The notes under the pieces: generated by a model
Databases searched by the model: none
Told to the model about the DNA's origin: nothing
The model's input: only the letters and a program-made list of their open reading frames with translations
Assembly (NCBI GenBank): GCA_019308525.1
Contig: JAFDIC010000077.1
Span: forward strand, 1-11,605
Source: Deltaproteobacteria bacterium
Lineage (GTDB): Bacteria > Desulfobacterota > DSM-4660 > Desulfatiglandales > HGW-15
Length of the DNA stretch: 11,605 bases
Reading direction: 5' to 3'
In this document: positions 6,313 to 11,605 of the stretch, in pieces
Layout of the letters: each line of letters opens with the position of its first letter
Position numbering within the stretch: position 1 is the stretch's first letter
Translations under genes and position numbers: made by a program

Positions 6313-7947
6313 ATGATCAAGATTACCTGTTTGGGCGGAGTCGGTTCTGTGACCGGGTCGTGCTATCTTGTGGAGAGCCCCCAGGGCAAGAAAGTCCTGG
6401 TGGATTGCGGGCTTTTTCAGGGAGGGAGGCAGTCTGAGGCGAGAAACAGGGAGGATTGGGGTTTTGACCCCGCAGCAATCCAATCCCTGTTCCTTACCCA
6501 CGCCCACATAGACCACAGCGGGAGGATCCCCAAACTGGTCAAGGATGGTTTCAGGGGAAAGATCCTGACTTCCCCTCCCACCGCAGAACTTTGCGAGATT
6601 ATGCTCCTCGACTCCGCCCATATCCAGGAAATGGATGCCGAGTGGCAGACGAGGAAAAACAGGCGTTCCGCCAGGGAGGAGGTCGAACCCCTATACACTA
6701 CCAAGGACGCGGAAGAAAGCTTGAGGCTCCTAGCACCTCTGGAGAGAGACCGCGTTATCCAGATAGAACCCGGAGTCAGGGCAAGGTTGAGGAATGCGGG
6801 ACACATCCTCGGTAGTTCCATACTGGAGCTATGGATAGAGGGAAACAAAGAGTCAACAAAGGTGGTGTTTTCAGGCGACCTGGGCAAGAAGCACCAGCTC
6901 ATTGTCCGGGATCCCCAAGAGATTTTTGACGCGGACTATCTCTTCCTGGAATCCACTTACGGCGACCGCCTTCACAGGTCCTTCCAAGAGAGCAAAGAGG
7001 AATTGCTGGAGGCAATTGAACATGCCTATTCCCACAATGAAAAGATAATTGTCCCCGCCTTTGCAGTTGAGAGGACACAGGAAATCCTCTATGTCCTTGG
7101 GGAGTTTCATCGAAATGGCTCCCTCCCCGACATACCGGTCTACCTGGATAGCCCCCTCGCCATAAAGGCCACTGAAATCTTCCGGAAGAACAAGAAATGC
7201 TATGATAAGGAGGCAATGGAGATAGTCAATGAGGGCCATGATCCCTTCGATATGCCCAATCTCGTCTTTACGGAATCCACCAGGGCATCCATGGCCATCA
7301 ATGAGCTGGAGGGATCGGCCATAGTGATAGCAGGAAACGGCATGTGCACGGCGGGGCGCATCAAGCACCACCTCAAACACAATCTCTGGCGCCAGGGGGC
7401 CAGTATAGTAATCATTGGTTTCCAGGCCCAAGGGAGCACGGGACGGAAGATCGTGGACGGGGCAAGTCACGTCAGGATCTTCGGTGAGAACGTGGCAGTG
7501 AAGGCAAAGGTCTTTACCATAGGCGGTTTCTCAGCCCATGCGGACCAGAAGGGCCTGCTTGAATGGGTAAGCAATTTCGAGAGCAAGCCCAAGGTATTCG
7601 TGGTGCACGGAGAGCCTAAGGCCAGCGAGGCCCTTGCCAGGAAGATCCGTGGGGCATTTGGGCTGGAGGTGTATGTTCCCAGGTGGAAAGAGAGGCTTAT
7701 CCTCAAGCCCCGAGAGATCGCCTTTGAACCGCCGGGAGAAAAAGAACCAGAGGAAGACATTCATCTCCTTATGCTCAACCGGATTATTGATCTTGAAAGG
7801 GAGGTCAAAGCGCTCAAGGGGAGCATAAAGAGGGGGCGGGGAGGGAAGAGAATCTCAGAGGATGAGCTGGACAGGCTGGCATATATCAGGGAAGAGATAA
7901 GGGATATTCTCTCCATTGTCAACAAACCCACGACGGATGACCGATGA
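6313..7947 (+). CDS. MBL-fold beta-CASP RNase/exonuclease-like protein (YSH1/CPSF73-like)
   Basis: 544 residues. Metallo-beta-lactamase fold with a beta-CASP insertion and an RNA-specificity C-terminal block, the family of CPSF73-like nucleases acting on RNA in the cytosol. Metal ligands are all present: His63-x-His65-x-Asp67-His68, His164 in NAGHILGSS, Asp189 in FSGDLG, His409 in GGFSAHADQ and His432 in VVHGEP. FLESTYGDR and PAFAVERTQEIL mark the beta-CASP part. An intact two-zinc active site predicts catalytic activity. After the usual end near residue 460 there is an extension of about 80 residues, charged and heptad-like (LNRIIDLEREVKALKG; DELDRLAYIREEIRDIL), a probable coiled coil for oligomerisation. 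Start 6313 is preferred over 6184 because of AAAGGAG 8 nt upstream and because MIKITCLGGVGSVTGS is the family N-terminus. The final codons (TTDDR) and the stop TGA are encoded by a repeat array. Confidence 0.94.
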   Translation: MIKITCLGGVGSVTGSCYLVESPQGKKVLVDCGLFQGGRQSEARNREDWGFDPAAIQSLFLTHAHIDHSGRIPKLVKDGFRGKILTSPPTAELCEIMLLDSAHIQEMDAEWQTRKNRRSAREEVEPLYTTKDAEESLRLLAPLERDRVIQIEPGVRARLRNAGHILGSSILELWIEGNKESTKVVFSGDLGKKHQLIVRDPQEIFDADYLFLESTYGDRLHRSFQESKEELLEAIEHAYSHNEKIIVPAFAVERTQEILYVLGEFHRNGSLPDIPVYLDSPLAIKATEIFRKNKKCYDKEAMEIVNEGHDPFDMPNLVFTESTRASMAINELEGSAIVIAGNGMCTAGRIKHHLKHNLWRQGASIVIIGFQAQGSTGRKIVDGASHVRIFGENVAVKAKVFTIGGFSAHADQKGLLEWVSNFESKPKVFVVHGEPKASEALARKIRGAFGLEVYVPRWKERLILKPREIAFEPPGEKEPEEDIHLLMLNRIIDLEREVKALKGSIKRGRGGKRISEDELDRLAYIREEIRDILSIVNKPTTDDR

Positions 7948-8046
7948 CCGCCGACCGATGACGGCCGAATGGAAAAGTAACAGTCACTTGCAACTTGTCA
8001 CTTGTAACTCGTGACTTCCTCTAGGAGCGGTGTCTTGCCGCGACCC
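7931..8046 (+). repeat. Composite repeat, inverted partial copy (heptads plus REP-like B)
   Basis: Six units of CGACGGA/TGACCGA type (7931-7972) begin inside the beta-CASP coding frame. They are followed by six AGTCACT/TGTAACT-type heptads (7975-8016) and a REP-like B unit (8018-8046). This is the reverse complement of the first and last parts of 4679-4930, with the central part missing. Confidence 0.88.
8018..8046 (+). repeat. REP-like hairpin, subfamily B, copy 2
   Basis: CCTCTAGGA, a 15-nt hairpin GCGGTG-TCT-TGCCGC with two G-T wobble pairs, then GACCC. Against 4901-4929 the second stem pair changes from T-A to C-G on both sides, a compensatory change that keeps the hairpin. Confidence 0.65.
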
Positions 8047-8111
8047 GGATATCTCTGGGAGACAGGGATTTCCTGGCACGGATTACACGGGTTACACAGA
8101 TGATGTAAGTC

Positions 8112-8143
8112 TTTTTTCAATCAAGGCCTCTTGATTGAAAAAA
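8112..8143. repeat. AT-rich 14-bp inverted repeat
   Basis: TTTTTTCAATCAAG (8112-8125) pairs perfectly with CTTGATTGAAAAAA (8130-8143) around a 4-nt loop. The T-run opens the left arm and the A-run closes the right, the reverse of an intrinsic terminator, so it is called only as an inverted repeat. Confidence 0.85.
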
Positions 8144-8251
8144 CCTCTTTCCGCCTCCGGCGGGAAAAGAAGGGGCAATGCAAGTCGCCTGCAAAAGGGG
8201 AGGTGGCAAGAACCGGAGGTTCCTTCCAGCCCGTGATGGTGCCAGATGGCT

Positions 8252-8285
8252 TCTATGGTGATTCGGGTGCCCGAATCACCATAGA
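8252..8285. repeat. 34-bp near-perfect palindrome, 16-bp arms
   Basis: TCTATGGTGATTCGGG (8252-8267) is the exact reverse complement of CCCGAATCACCATAGA (8270-8285), separated by only 2 nt (TG). It could form a cruciform or long hairpin. It lies inside the 8066-8320 element. Confidence 0.9.
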
Positions 8286-8443
8286 CACAGACCGGATTAT
8301 CCGTGTAATCCGCGAAATCCGCCTGTCGGAGCAAAGTGCAGATCCCGGTAGCGGGGCCACGTTGAACCGGGTCCCTTTAGGGTGTTCTACCGGGGTGCCA
8401 AGAAAGAAGTGACGAGAGACAAGTCACCTGGAAGACCTATGCA

Positions 8444-8643
8444 ACCAATAGTACCAATCAGACAAGTAGAACCAATGAAGCAAGTAGATAGACCGAACCT
8501 TGAACTTTGAACCTTGAACCTTGAACCTTGAACTTTGAACCTTGAACCTTGAACTTTGAACCTTGAACCTTGAATCTAAATGTCGTCCGCGGCGGCTGAC
8601 CAATCAAACCAATGTAACGAGTTAGACCAGTAAAAGAAACCAG
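8444..8643 (+). repeat. Nine-base ACCAATNNN array flanking an 11-unit CYTTGAA heptad array
   Basis: Six nine-base units (ACCAATAGT, ACCAATCAG, ACAAGTAGA and so on) span 8444-8497. Exactly eleven heptads (CCTTGAA or CTTTGAA) follow at 8498-8574 without interruption. After 24 nt of other sequence (8575-8598, containing CCGCGG) the nine-base units resume (ACCAATCAA, ACCAATGTA, ACGAGTTAG, ACCAGTAAA, 8599-8643). The array ends about 30 nt before the trxA promoter candidate. Confidence 0.88.
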
Positions 8644-8674
8644 AAGACTGGATAGGCTTCCATGGCTTTGTGTG

Positions 8675-8701
8675 TTGACAAAGGGGGTGCCCCGTGCTAA
8701 T
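8675..8701 (+). promoter_or_regulatory. Candidate promoter for trxA-trxB
   Basis: A perfect -35 TTGACA at 8675-8680. The best -10 is GCTAAT at 8696-8701 (four of six) with a short 15-nt spacer; at 17 nt the hexamer is poor. A small GGGGG-TG-CCCC inverted repeat lies in the spacer. Placement is plausible, strength uncertain. Confidence 0.4.
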
Positions 8702-8738
8702 TGAACAATCAAGAATATATGTTGAGAAAGGAGGAGTC

Positions 8739-9062
8739 ATGGGTAATTTGCTCCAAGTAACCGATGAAAACTTCGACCAGGAGATTATTGATTCAGATCT
8801 CCCTGCCATGGTGGATTTTTGGGCCGAGTGGTGCGGCCCCTGTAGGATGGTTGGCCCCGTGGTGGAAGAACTGGCAAATGAATATGCCGGGAAAATCAAA
8901 TTCGCAAAGATGGACGTAGACAAGAACAAGCAGACCCCGGCAAGGTTCGGTATAAGAAATATCCCGACCCTGATCTTTTTCAAGAACGGCGAGGTTGCCA
9001 ACACCATAATAGGTGCCCACCCCAAGAGCTCCATCGAGCAGGAGCTGAAGAAGTTACTCTGA
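8739..9062 (+). CDS. trxA: Thioredoxin
   Basis: 107 residues, a standard one-domain cytosolic thioredoxin that reduces protein disulfides and is recycled by thioredoxin reductase, encoded directly downstream. The active site is Trp31-Cys32-Gly33-Pro34-Cys35, with buried Asp26 and cis-Pro76 (RNIPTL); these positions coincide with the E. coli numbering as I recall it. Start ATG 8739 is chosen because AAAGGAGG ends 4 nt upstream and MGNLLQVTDENF begins the fold. The in-frame start at 8694 would add 15 unusual residues and overlap the promoter candidate. Its stop TGA shares one base with the trxB ATG, so the two are probably translationally coupled. The function is secure. Confidence 0.97.
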   Translation: MGNLLQVTDENFDQEIIDSDLPAMVDFWAEWCGPCRMVGPVVEELANEYAGKIKFAKMDVDKNKQTPARFGIRNIPTLIFFKNGEVANTIIGAHPKSSIEQELKKLL

Positions 9063-9979
9063 TGCTGGACTTGATCGTCATAGGCGGAGGTCCCGCGGGG
9101 CTCACTGCGGGTTTGTACGGGGCGAGGGCCAGGATGAACTTAGTGCTCCTGGAAAGATTGGCCCCAGGGGGTCAGGTCATGAATACCAACTGGGTGGAAA
9201 ATTACCCAGGGTTCCCTGACGGGATATCCGGATTTGATCTTGTGGACAGGATGAAGACACAGGCAGAAAAGTTCGGCCTTGAGATCAGGAGCGAAGAGGT
9301 GGTCAGCCTCGAGATGGGGCCTGCTGAAAAGGTCGTCACAACTCCCGAGCGGAAAATCAAGACCAGGACGGTCATCCTTGCTACTGGAGCCACCTGGAGA
9401 AAGCTGGGTATAGAGGGAGAAGATCTCTTGACAGGGAAAGGGGTGTCTTACTGCGCCACCTGCGACGGGCCTTTTTTCAAGGACATGGAGGTCGCTGTGA
9501 TCGGCGGAGGAGATACGGCCATTGAAGAGTCCCTGTTTCTGACACGCTTCGCCAAGAAGATCCACGTAATACATAGAAGGGACAAACTGAGGGCCACCAA
9601 GCTGCTCCAGGAACGGGCAATGGCCGAGGAGAAAATTTGCTTTGTCTGGGATAGTATTCCCATAAGGATCCTGGGCGATAAGGGGGTGGAGGGTGTGGAG
9701 ACAAAAAACCTCAAGACCGGTAAGGTAACCCGAATGCCTGTGCAGGGGATCTTTATCTTCATAGGCACAACACCCAACACGGAACTGGTGAAAGATCAAT
9801 TGAGTCTGGACCAGGCTGGATTTATCATTACCAACGAAAACATGGAGACATCCGTGCCGGGCGTCTTTGCGGCGGGAGATGTCAGATCCAAGATGTTTAG
9901 GCAGATCGCCACGGCAGTGGGAGAAGGGGCCGCAGCGGCCCATGCGGCCGAGAAATTCGTAGAGGATAGGGGAAGTTAG
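9062..9979 (+). CDS. trxB: Thioredoxin reductase
   Basis: 305 residues, a low-molecular-weight (bacterial type) thioredoxin-disulfide reductase. It passes electrons from NADPH through FAD and a redox disulfide to thioredoxin. Seen in order: FAD-binding GGGPAG at 8-13; redox Cys131-Ala-Thr-Cys134 followed by DGPFF; a second dinucleotide-binding motif GGGDTA at 148-153; HRRDKLRATK after it, whose HRR fits an NADPH 2'-phosphate-binding role; and the C-terminal FAD motif GVFAAGDV with RQIATAVGEGA. ATG overlaps the trxA stop by one base. Some anaerobes use ferredoxin- or flavin-linked variants, but the intact HRR motif favours NADPH. The stop TAG (9977-9979) falls inside a heptad (GTTAGCG). Confidence 0.97.
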   Translation: MLDLIVIGGGPAGLTAGLYGARARMNLVLLERLAPGGQVMNTNWVENYPGFPDGISGFDLVDRMKTQAEKFGLEIRSEEVVSLEMGPAEKVVTTPERKIKTRTVILATGATWRKLGIEGEDLLTGKGVSYCATCDGPFFKDMEVAVIGGGDTAIEESLFLTRFAKKIHVIHRRDKLRATKLLQERAMAEEKICFVWDSIPIRILGDKGVEGVETKNLKTGKVTRMPVQGIFIFIGTTPNTELVKDQLSLDQAGFIITNENMETSVPGVFAAGDVRSKMFRQIATAVGEGAAAAHAAEKFVEDRGS

Positions 9980-10082
9980 CGGTAAGCAGTGAGCAGAAGG
10001 ACAGAGGACGGAAAGGACGCGGGATCGGGATCTTGCCGCGATTCCATGCCTTCGAACCCTGAACTTTGAACCCTGAATTTCC

Positions 10083-10110
10083 CCTGTAGGAGCAACATGT
10101 TGTTGCGATC
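10083..10110 (+). repeat. REP-like hairpin, subfamily A, copy 3
   Basis: Reads CCTGTAGGA, hairpin GCAACA-TGT-TGTTGC, GATC. All 28 positions are identical to the inverted copy at 4835-4862, more than 5 kb away. Confidence 0.72.
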
Positions 10111-10269
10111 CAAGGAATTGTTGGAGGCTGGAGACTTGAGGTCAGAGGCAAGAGATGAGAGCAAAACGACCGACGACCGACGACCGCCGACAGACGAGAG
10201 GACGCGGGATCGGGAGCTTGCCGCGATTCTATGCCTTTGAACTTTGAACCCTGAACTTTGAACCTTGAA

Positions 10270-10287
10270 TCCTGCCGCAGGCAGGCT
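10270..10287 (+). repeat. 18-nt hairpin unit, copy 3
   Basis: TCCTGCCGCAGGCAGGCT, differing from the copy at 3191-3208 only in one loop base. It follows directly after a CCTTGAA heptad, as at the other two sites. Confidence 0.85.
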
Positions 10288-10327
10288 CCTTTGATCCCCA
10301 ACCCTGGCGAACCAGACAACGCTGATC

Positions 10328-11083
10328 ATGAATGACTTCACGGTAAGTTCAACGGCAAGATCCCTGGCACTGGGCCTTGCGCTCTTTCTTGTCTTGAGCG
10401 GATGCAGCTTCGTGGGCGGGTTCATGGAAAGGGACTCCAGGAAGACCCCTGCCGAACTGGTGGCAGAAGGTGTGAGAGACATGGAGAGGGGCCGGTACAC
10501 GGCGGCGATCGAGGCATTCGAGGATGTGCGGGACAGGTTCCCTTACAGTAAATACGCAGTGCTGGCGGAGCTTCGAATTGCGGATGCTGAATTCAAGAGA
10601 GGGGAATATGATGCCGCCTTTGAGGCCTATGACCAGTTTGAAAAGCTTCACCCCAAGAACGAGAACATTCCCTACGTGATTTACCAGAAGGCCATGTGCC
10701 ATTTCGAGAGGATGACCACCCCGGACAGGGATCAATCTCACACCATGAGAGCAAAGGAAATCTTTGAAAGGCTGATAAGGAGATTCCCCAAGGACGAATA
10801 CGCAGACAGGGCCAAGAAGAACTTGAGGGAGTGCCTTCTCTTCCTGGCGGAGCACGAGCTTTACGTGGGACGCTTCTATTTCAAGATGGGCAAGTACAGG
10901 GCGGCCATGGCCAGGTATAATTACCTGCTTCAGAACTATCCTGACATGGGCCAATACTACGAGGCCCTTGAATATATCAGCAAGTGCAAGGAAAAGCTGG
11001 CCCAGGGTTATGATAAAGAAACAGATTCCCCCCTGGGCGAAAAGAAACGCACCCTTGCGGATCGTATCAGGTCGCTCTTTTGA
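10328..11083 (+). CDS. bamD: Outer membrane protein assembly factor BamD (lipoprotein)
   Basis: 251 residues, near the usual ~245. BamD is a periplasm-facing lipoprotein of the BAM complex that inserts beta-barrel proteins into the outer membrane. The N-terminus has a basic residue, a hydrophobic stretch (SLALGLALFLVL) and a lipobox LSGC with Cys26 as the lipidated residue; the next residue is Ser, fitting outer-membrane sorting. TPR-like helical pairs follow: RGRYTAAIEAFEDVRDRFP, FKRGEYDAAFEAYDQFEKLHP and FKMGKYRAAMARYNYLLQNYP, the pattern of the YfiO/BamD family. ATG 10328 is the only start that gives the full signal peptide; no strong Shine-Dalgarno sequence is visible. It follows the repeat mosaic by about 33 nt. 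Its last 17 nt overlap the 3' end of alaS on the other strand. A general TPR lipoprotein is the alternative, less likely. Confidence 0.9.
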   Translation: MNDFTVSSTARSLALGLALFLVLSGCSFVGGFMERDSRKTPAELVAEGVRDMERGRYTAAIEAFEDVRDRFPYSKYAVLAELRIADAEFKRGEYDAAFEAYDQFEKLHPKNENIPYVIYQKAMCHFERMTTPDRDQSHTMRAKEIFERLIRRFPKDEYADRAKKNLRECLLFLAEHELYVGRFYFKMGKYRAAMARYNYLLQNYPDMGQYYEALEYISKCKEKLAQGYDKETDSPLGEKKRTLADRIRSLF

Positions 11084-11605
11084 TCAGATCATACACGGAT
11101 TCGAGGGCGCGGCCCAGTTCTTCCGGTTTGCTTCCTCCACCCTGCGCCATGTCAGCTCTACCACCGCCCTTACCCCCGACCAGGGCGGAAAGATGCTTGA
11201 TTATCTCTCCTGCCCTGTAGCGGTCCACCAGATCCTTGGTAACCACGCAGATCAACAGGGCCTTGCCCTCGTTCTTGGCCCCCAGGACAATGATCCCCGA
11301 TTTCAATCGATCCTTTATCCTGTCGGCGAATTCCCTCAGGGCCTTGGGGGAATCGGCCGTGACTTCCCTTACCAGCAGCCTCGTATCCCCTACCTGCCTG
11401 ACGCCCGAGAGCAGGTCCACGGATTGACTCGTTAGGAGTCTTGCCTTGAGTTGTTCGATCTCCCGCTCCCTCTGCTTGAGATCTCTAAGCAACCTTTCAA
11501 CCCTGTCCCTGGCCTGCTCGGGAGTGGACTTTAGTGTAGCGGCAATCTCCCTCAGGTCTTCCTCCTGATTTTGAACATATTCCAGGGCGGCCTTTCCCGT
11601 GAGGG
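11067..11605 (-). CDS. alaS: Alanine--tRNA ligase, C-terminal part (5' end beyond window)
   Basis: The frame runs open from the right edge to a TGA at 11067-11069, showing the last 178 residues of AlaRS (about 870 in full). AlaRS charges tRNA-Ala. The piece begins at the end of the editing/linker region (TGKAALEYVQNQEEDLREIA), continues through a charged coiled coil (REREIEQLKARLL) and ends in the C-Ala/DHHA1 domain. The diagnostic glycine-rich block is GGKGGGRADMAQGGG, preceded by SGIIVLGAKNEGKALLICVVTKDL. The TTG at 11492 is an internal Leu codon, not the start. The gene converges on bamD and overlaps it by 17 nt with no room for a dedicated terminator. Confidence 0.96.
   Translation of the reverse strand, partial: LTGKAALEYVQNQEEDLREIAATLKSTPEQARDRVERLLRDLKQREREIEQLKARLLTSQSVDLLSGVRQVGDTRLLVREVTADSPKALREFADRIKDRLKSGIIVLGAKNEGKALLICVVTKDLVDRYRAGEIIKHLSALVGGKGGGRADMAQGGGSKPEELGRALESVYDLIKRAT

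Larger units (their letters stand above)
8066..8320. repeat. Inverted-repeat-bounded non-coding element, possibly MITE-like
   Basis: CGGATTACACGG (8079-8090) recurs exactly inverted as CCGTGTAATCCG (8301-8312), with GGATTT (8066-8071) and AAATCC (8315-8320) outside them. The roughly 210 bp between contain two long hairpins (8112-8143, 8252-8285) and no convincing gene. The terminal sequence resembles a CGGATTACACGGATTACAC-like motif that, from memory, is scattered in intergenic DNA of several phyla. No transposase or clear target-site duplication is seen. The gene-free space 7948-8738 holds this element, the repeat arrays and a GC-rich stretch (8325-8408) with a small CCCT-TT-AGGG hairpin at 8373-8382. 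Confidence 0.55.
9975..10294 (+). repeat. Composite repeat, inverted copy with extra module
   Basis: The trxB-bamD space (9980-10327) is almost all mosaic and holds no gene. Order: GTTAGCG/GTAAGCA/GTGAGCA heptads (9975-9995); a REP-like B remnant (10021-10043); CCCTGAA/CTTTGAA heptads (10050-10077); REP-like A (10083-10110); GTTGGAG-type heptads (10120-10154); CGACCGA-type heptads (10167-10201); a second B remnant (10206-10229); CTTTGAA-type heptads (10235-10269); and the 18-nt hairpin (10270-10287). The central order equals the reverse complement of the composite repeat at 4679-5146. No terminator for trxB and no clear bamD promoter are seen. Confidence 0.9.

Noticed and set aside
8112..8143. 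Intrinsic terminator for the beta-CASP gene
   Set aside because: The stem is AT-rich, begins with the T-run and ends with the A-run, and no T-run follows on either strand.
8131..8412. Small open frames in the 8066-8412 region on both strands
   Set aside because: They read through palindromes and inverted repeats, have no convincing ribosome-binding site and resemble no protein I recognise.
9897..10319. Minus-strand open frames across the repeat mosaics (also 8458-8712), encoding repeated KVQGSKF-like peptides
   Set aside because: The peptide repeat is the translation of CYTTGAA heptads (three units make 21 bp, seven codons). There is no ribosome-binding site or family resemblance, and the frames run into trxB or non-coding elements.

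Overview
The window looks like chromosomal DNA of an anaerobic, diderm bacterium, most probably Desulfobacterota (former Deltaproteobacteria). The lineage is an inference. It rests on a fused TRAP permease beside a TPP enzyme, a BamD lipoprotein (outer membrane present), the moderate GC content, and intergenic spaces packed with TTGAAC-type seven-base repeats of the kind I associate with that group. There is no phage, plasmid, IS, CRISPR, tRNA or rRNA signal.

Layout, left to right. (1) 1-3083 +: the 3' part of a fused TRAP transporter permease, then after a 3-nt gap a thiamine-diphosphate enzyme of the acetolactate synthase fold; probably one operon for uptake and first conversion of an organic acid. 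(2) 3239-4594 +: radA. (3) 5244-5894 -: a nitroreductase-family flavoprotein with a good sigma70-like promoter. (4) 6313-7947 +: a metallo-beta-lactamase/beta-CASP RNase-like protein. (5) 8739-9979 +: trxA-trxB, a complete thioredoxin system with a one-base overlap. (6) 10328-11083 +: bamD. (7) 11067-11605 -: the C-terminal part of alaS, converging on bamD with a 17-bp overlap of the coding ends.

The most unusual content lies between the genes. Four of the spaces (3079-3238, 4595-5243, 7931-8738, 9975-10294) are mosaics built from seven-base tandem repeats of at least five different unit sequences. Between or within these arrays sit two kinds of small hairpin: an 18-nt hairpin dropped in at heptad boundaries, and 28-29-nt REP-like hairpins. 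Blocks of this mosaic recur in both orientations, including a tandem pair of 252 and about 216 bp that differs by exactly four heptads. Three genes have their stop codon inside a heptad. A separate element with inverted ends (8066-8320) and an array of nine-base repeats lie upstream of trxA.

The protein-coding genes are ordinary housekeeping or metabolic functions. The only plausible undescribed system here is the repeat mosaic and whatever propagates it; no transposase or RAYT gene is present in the window.
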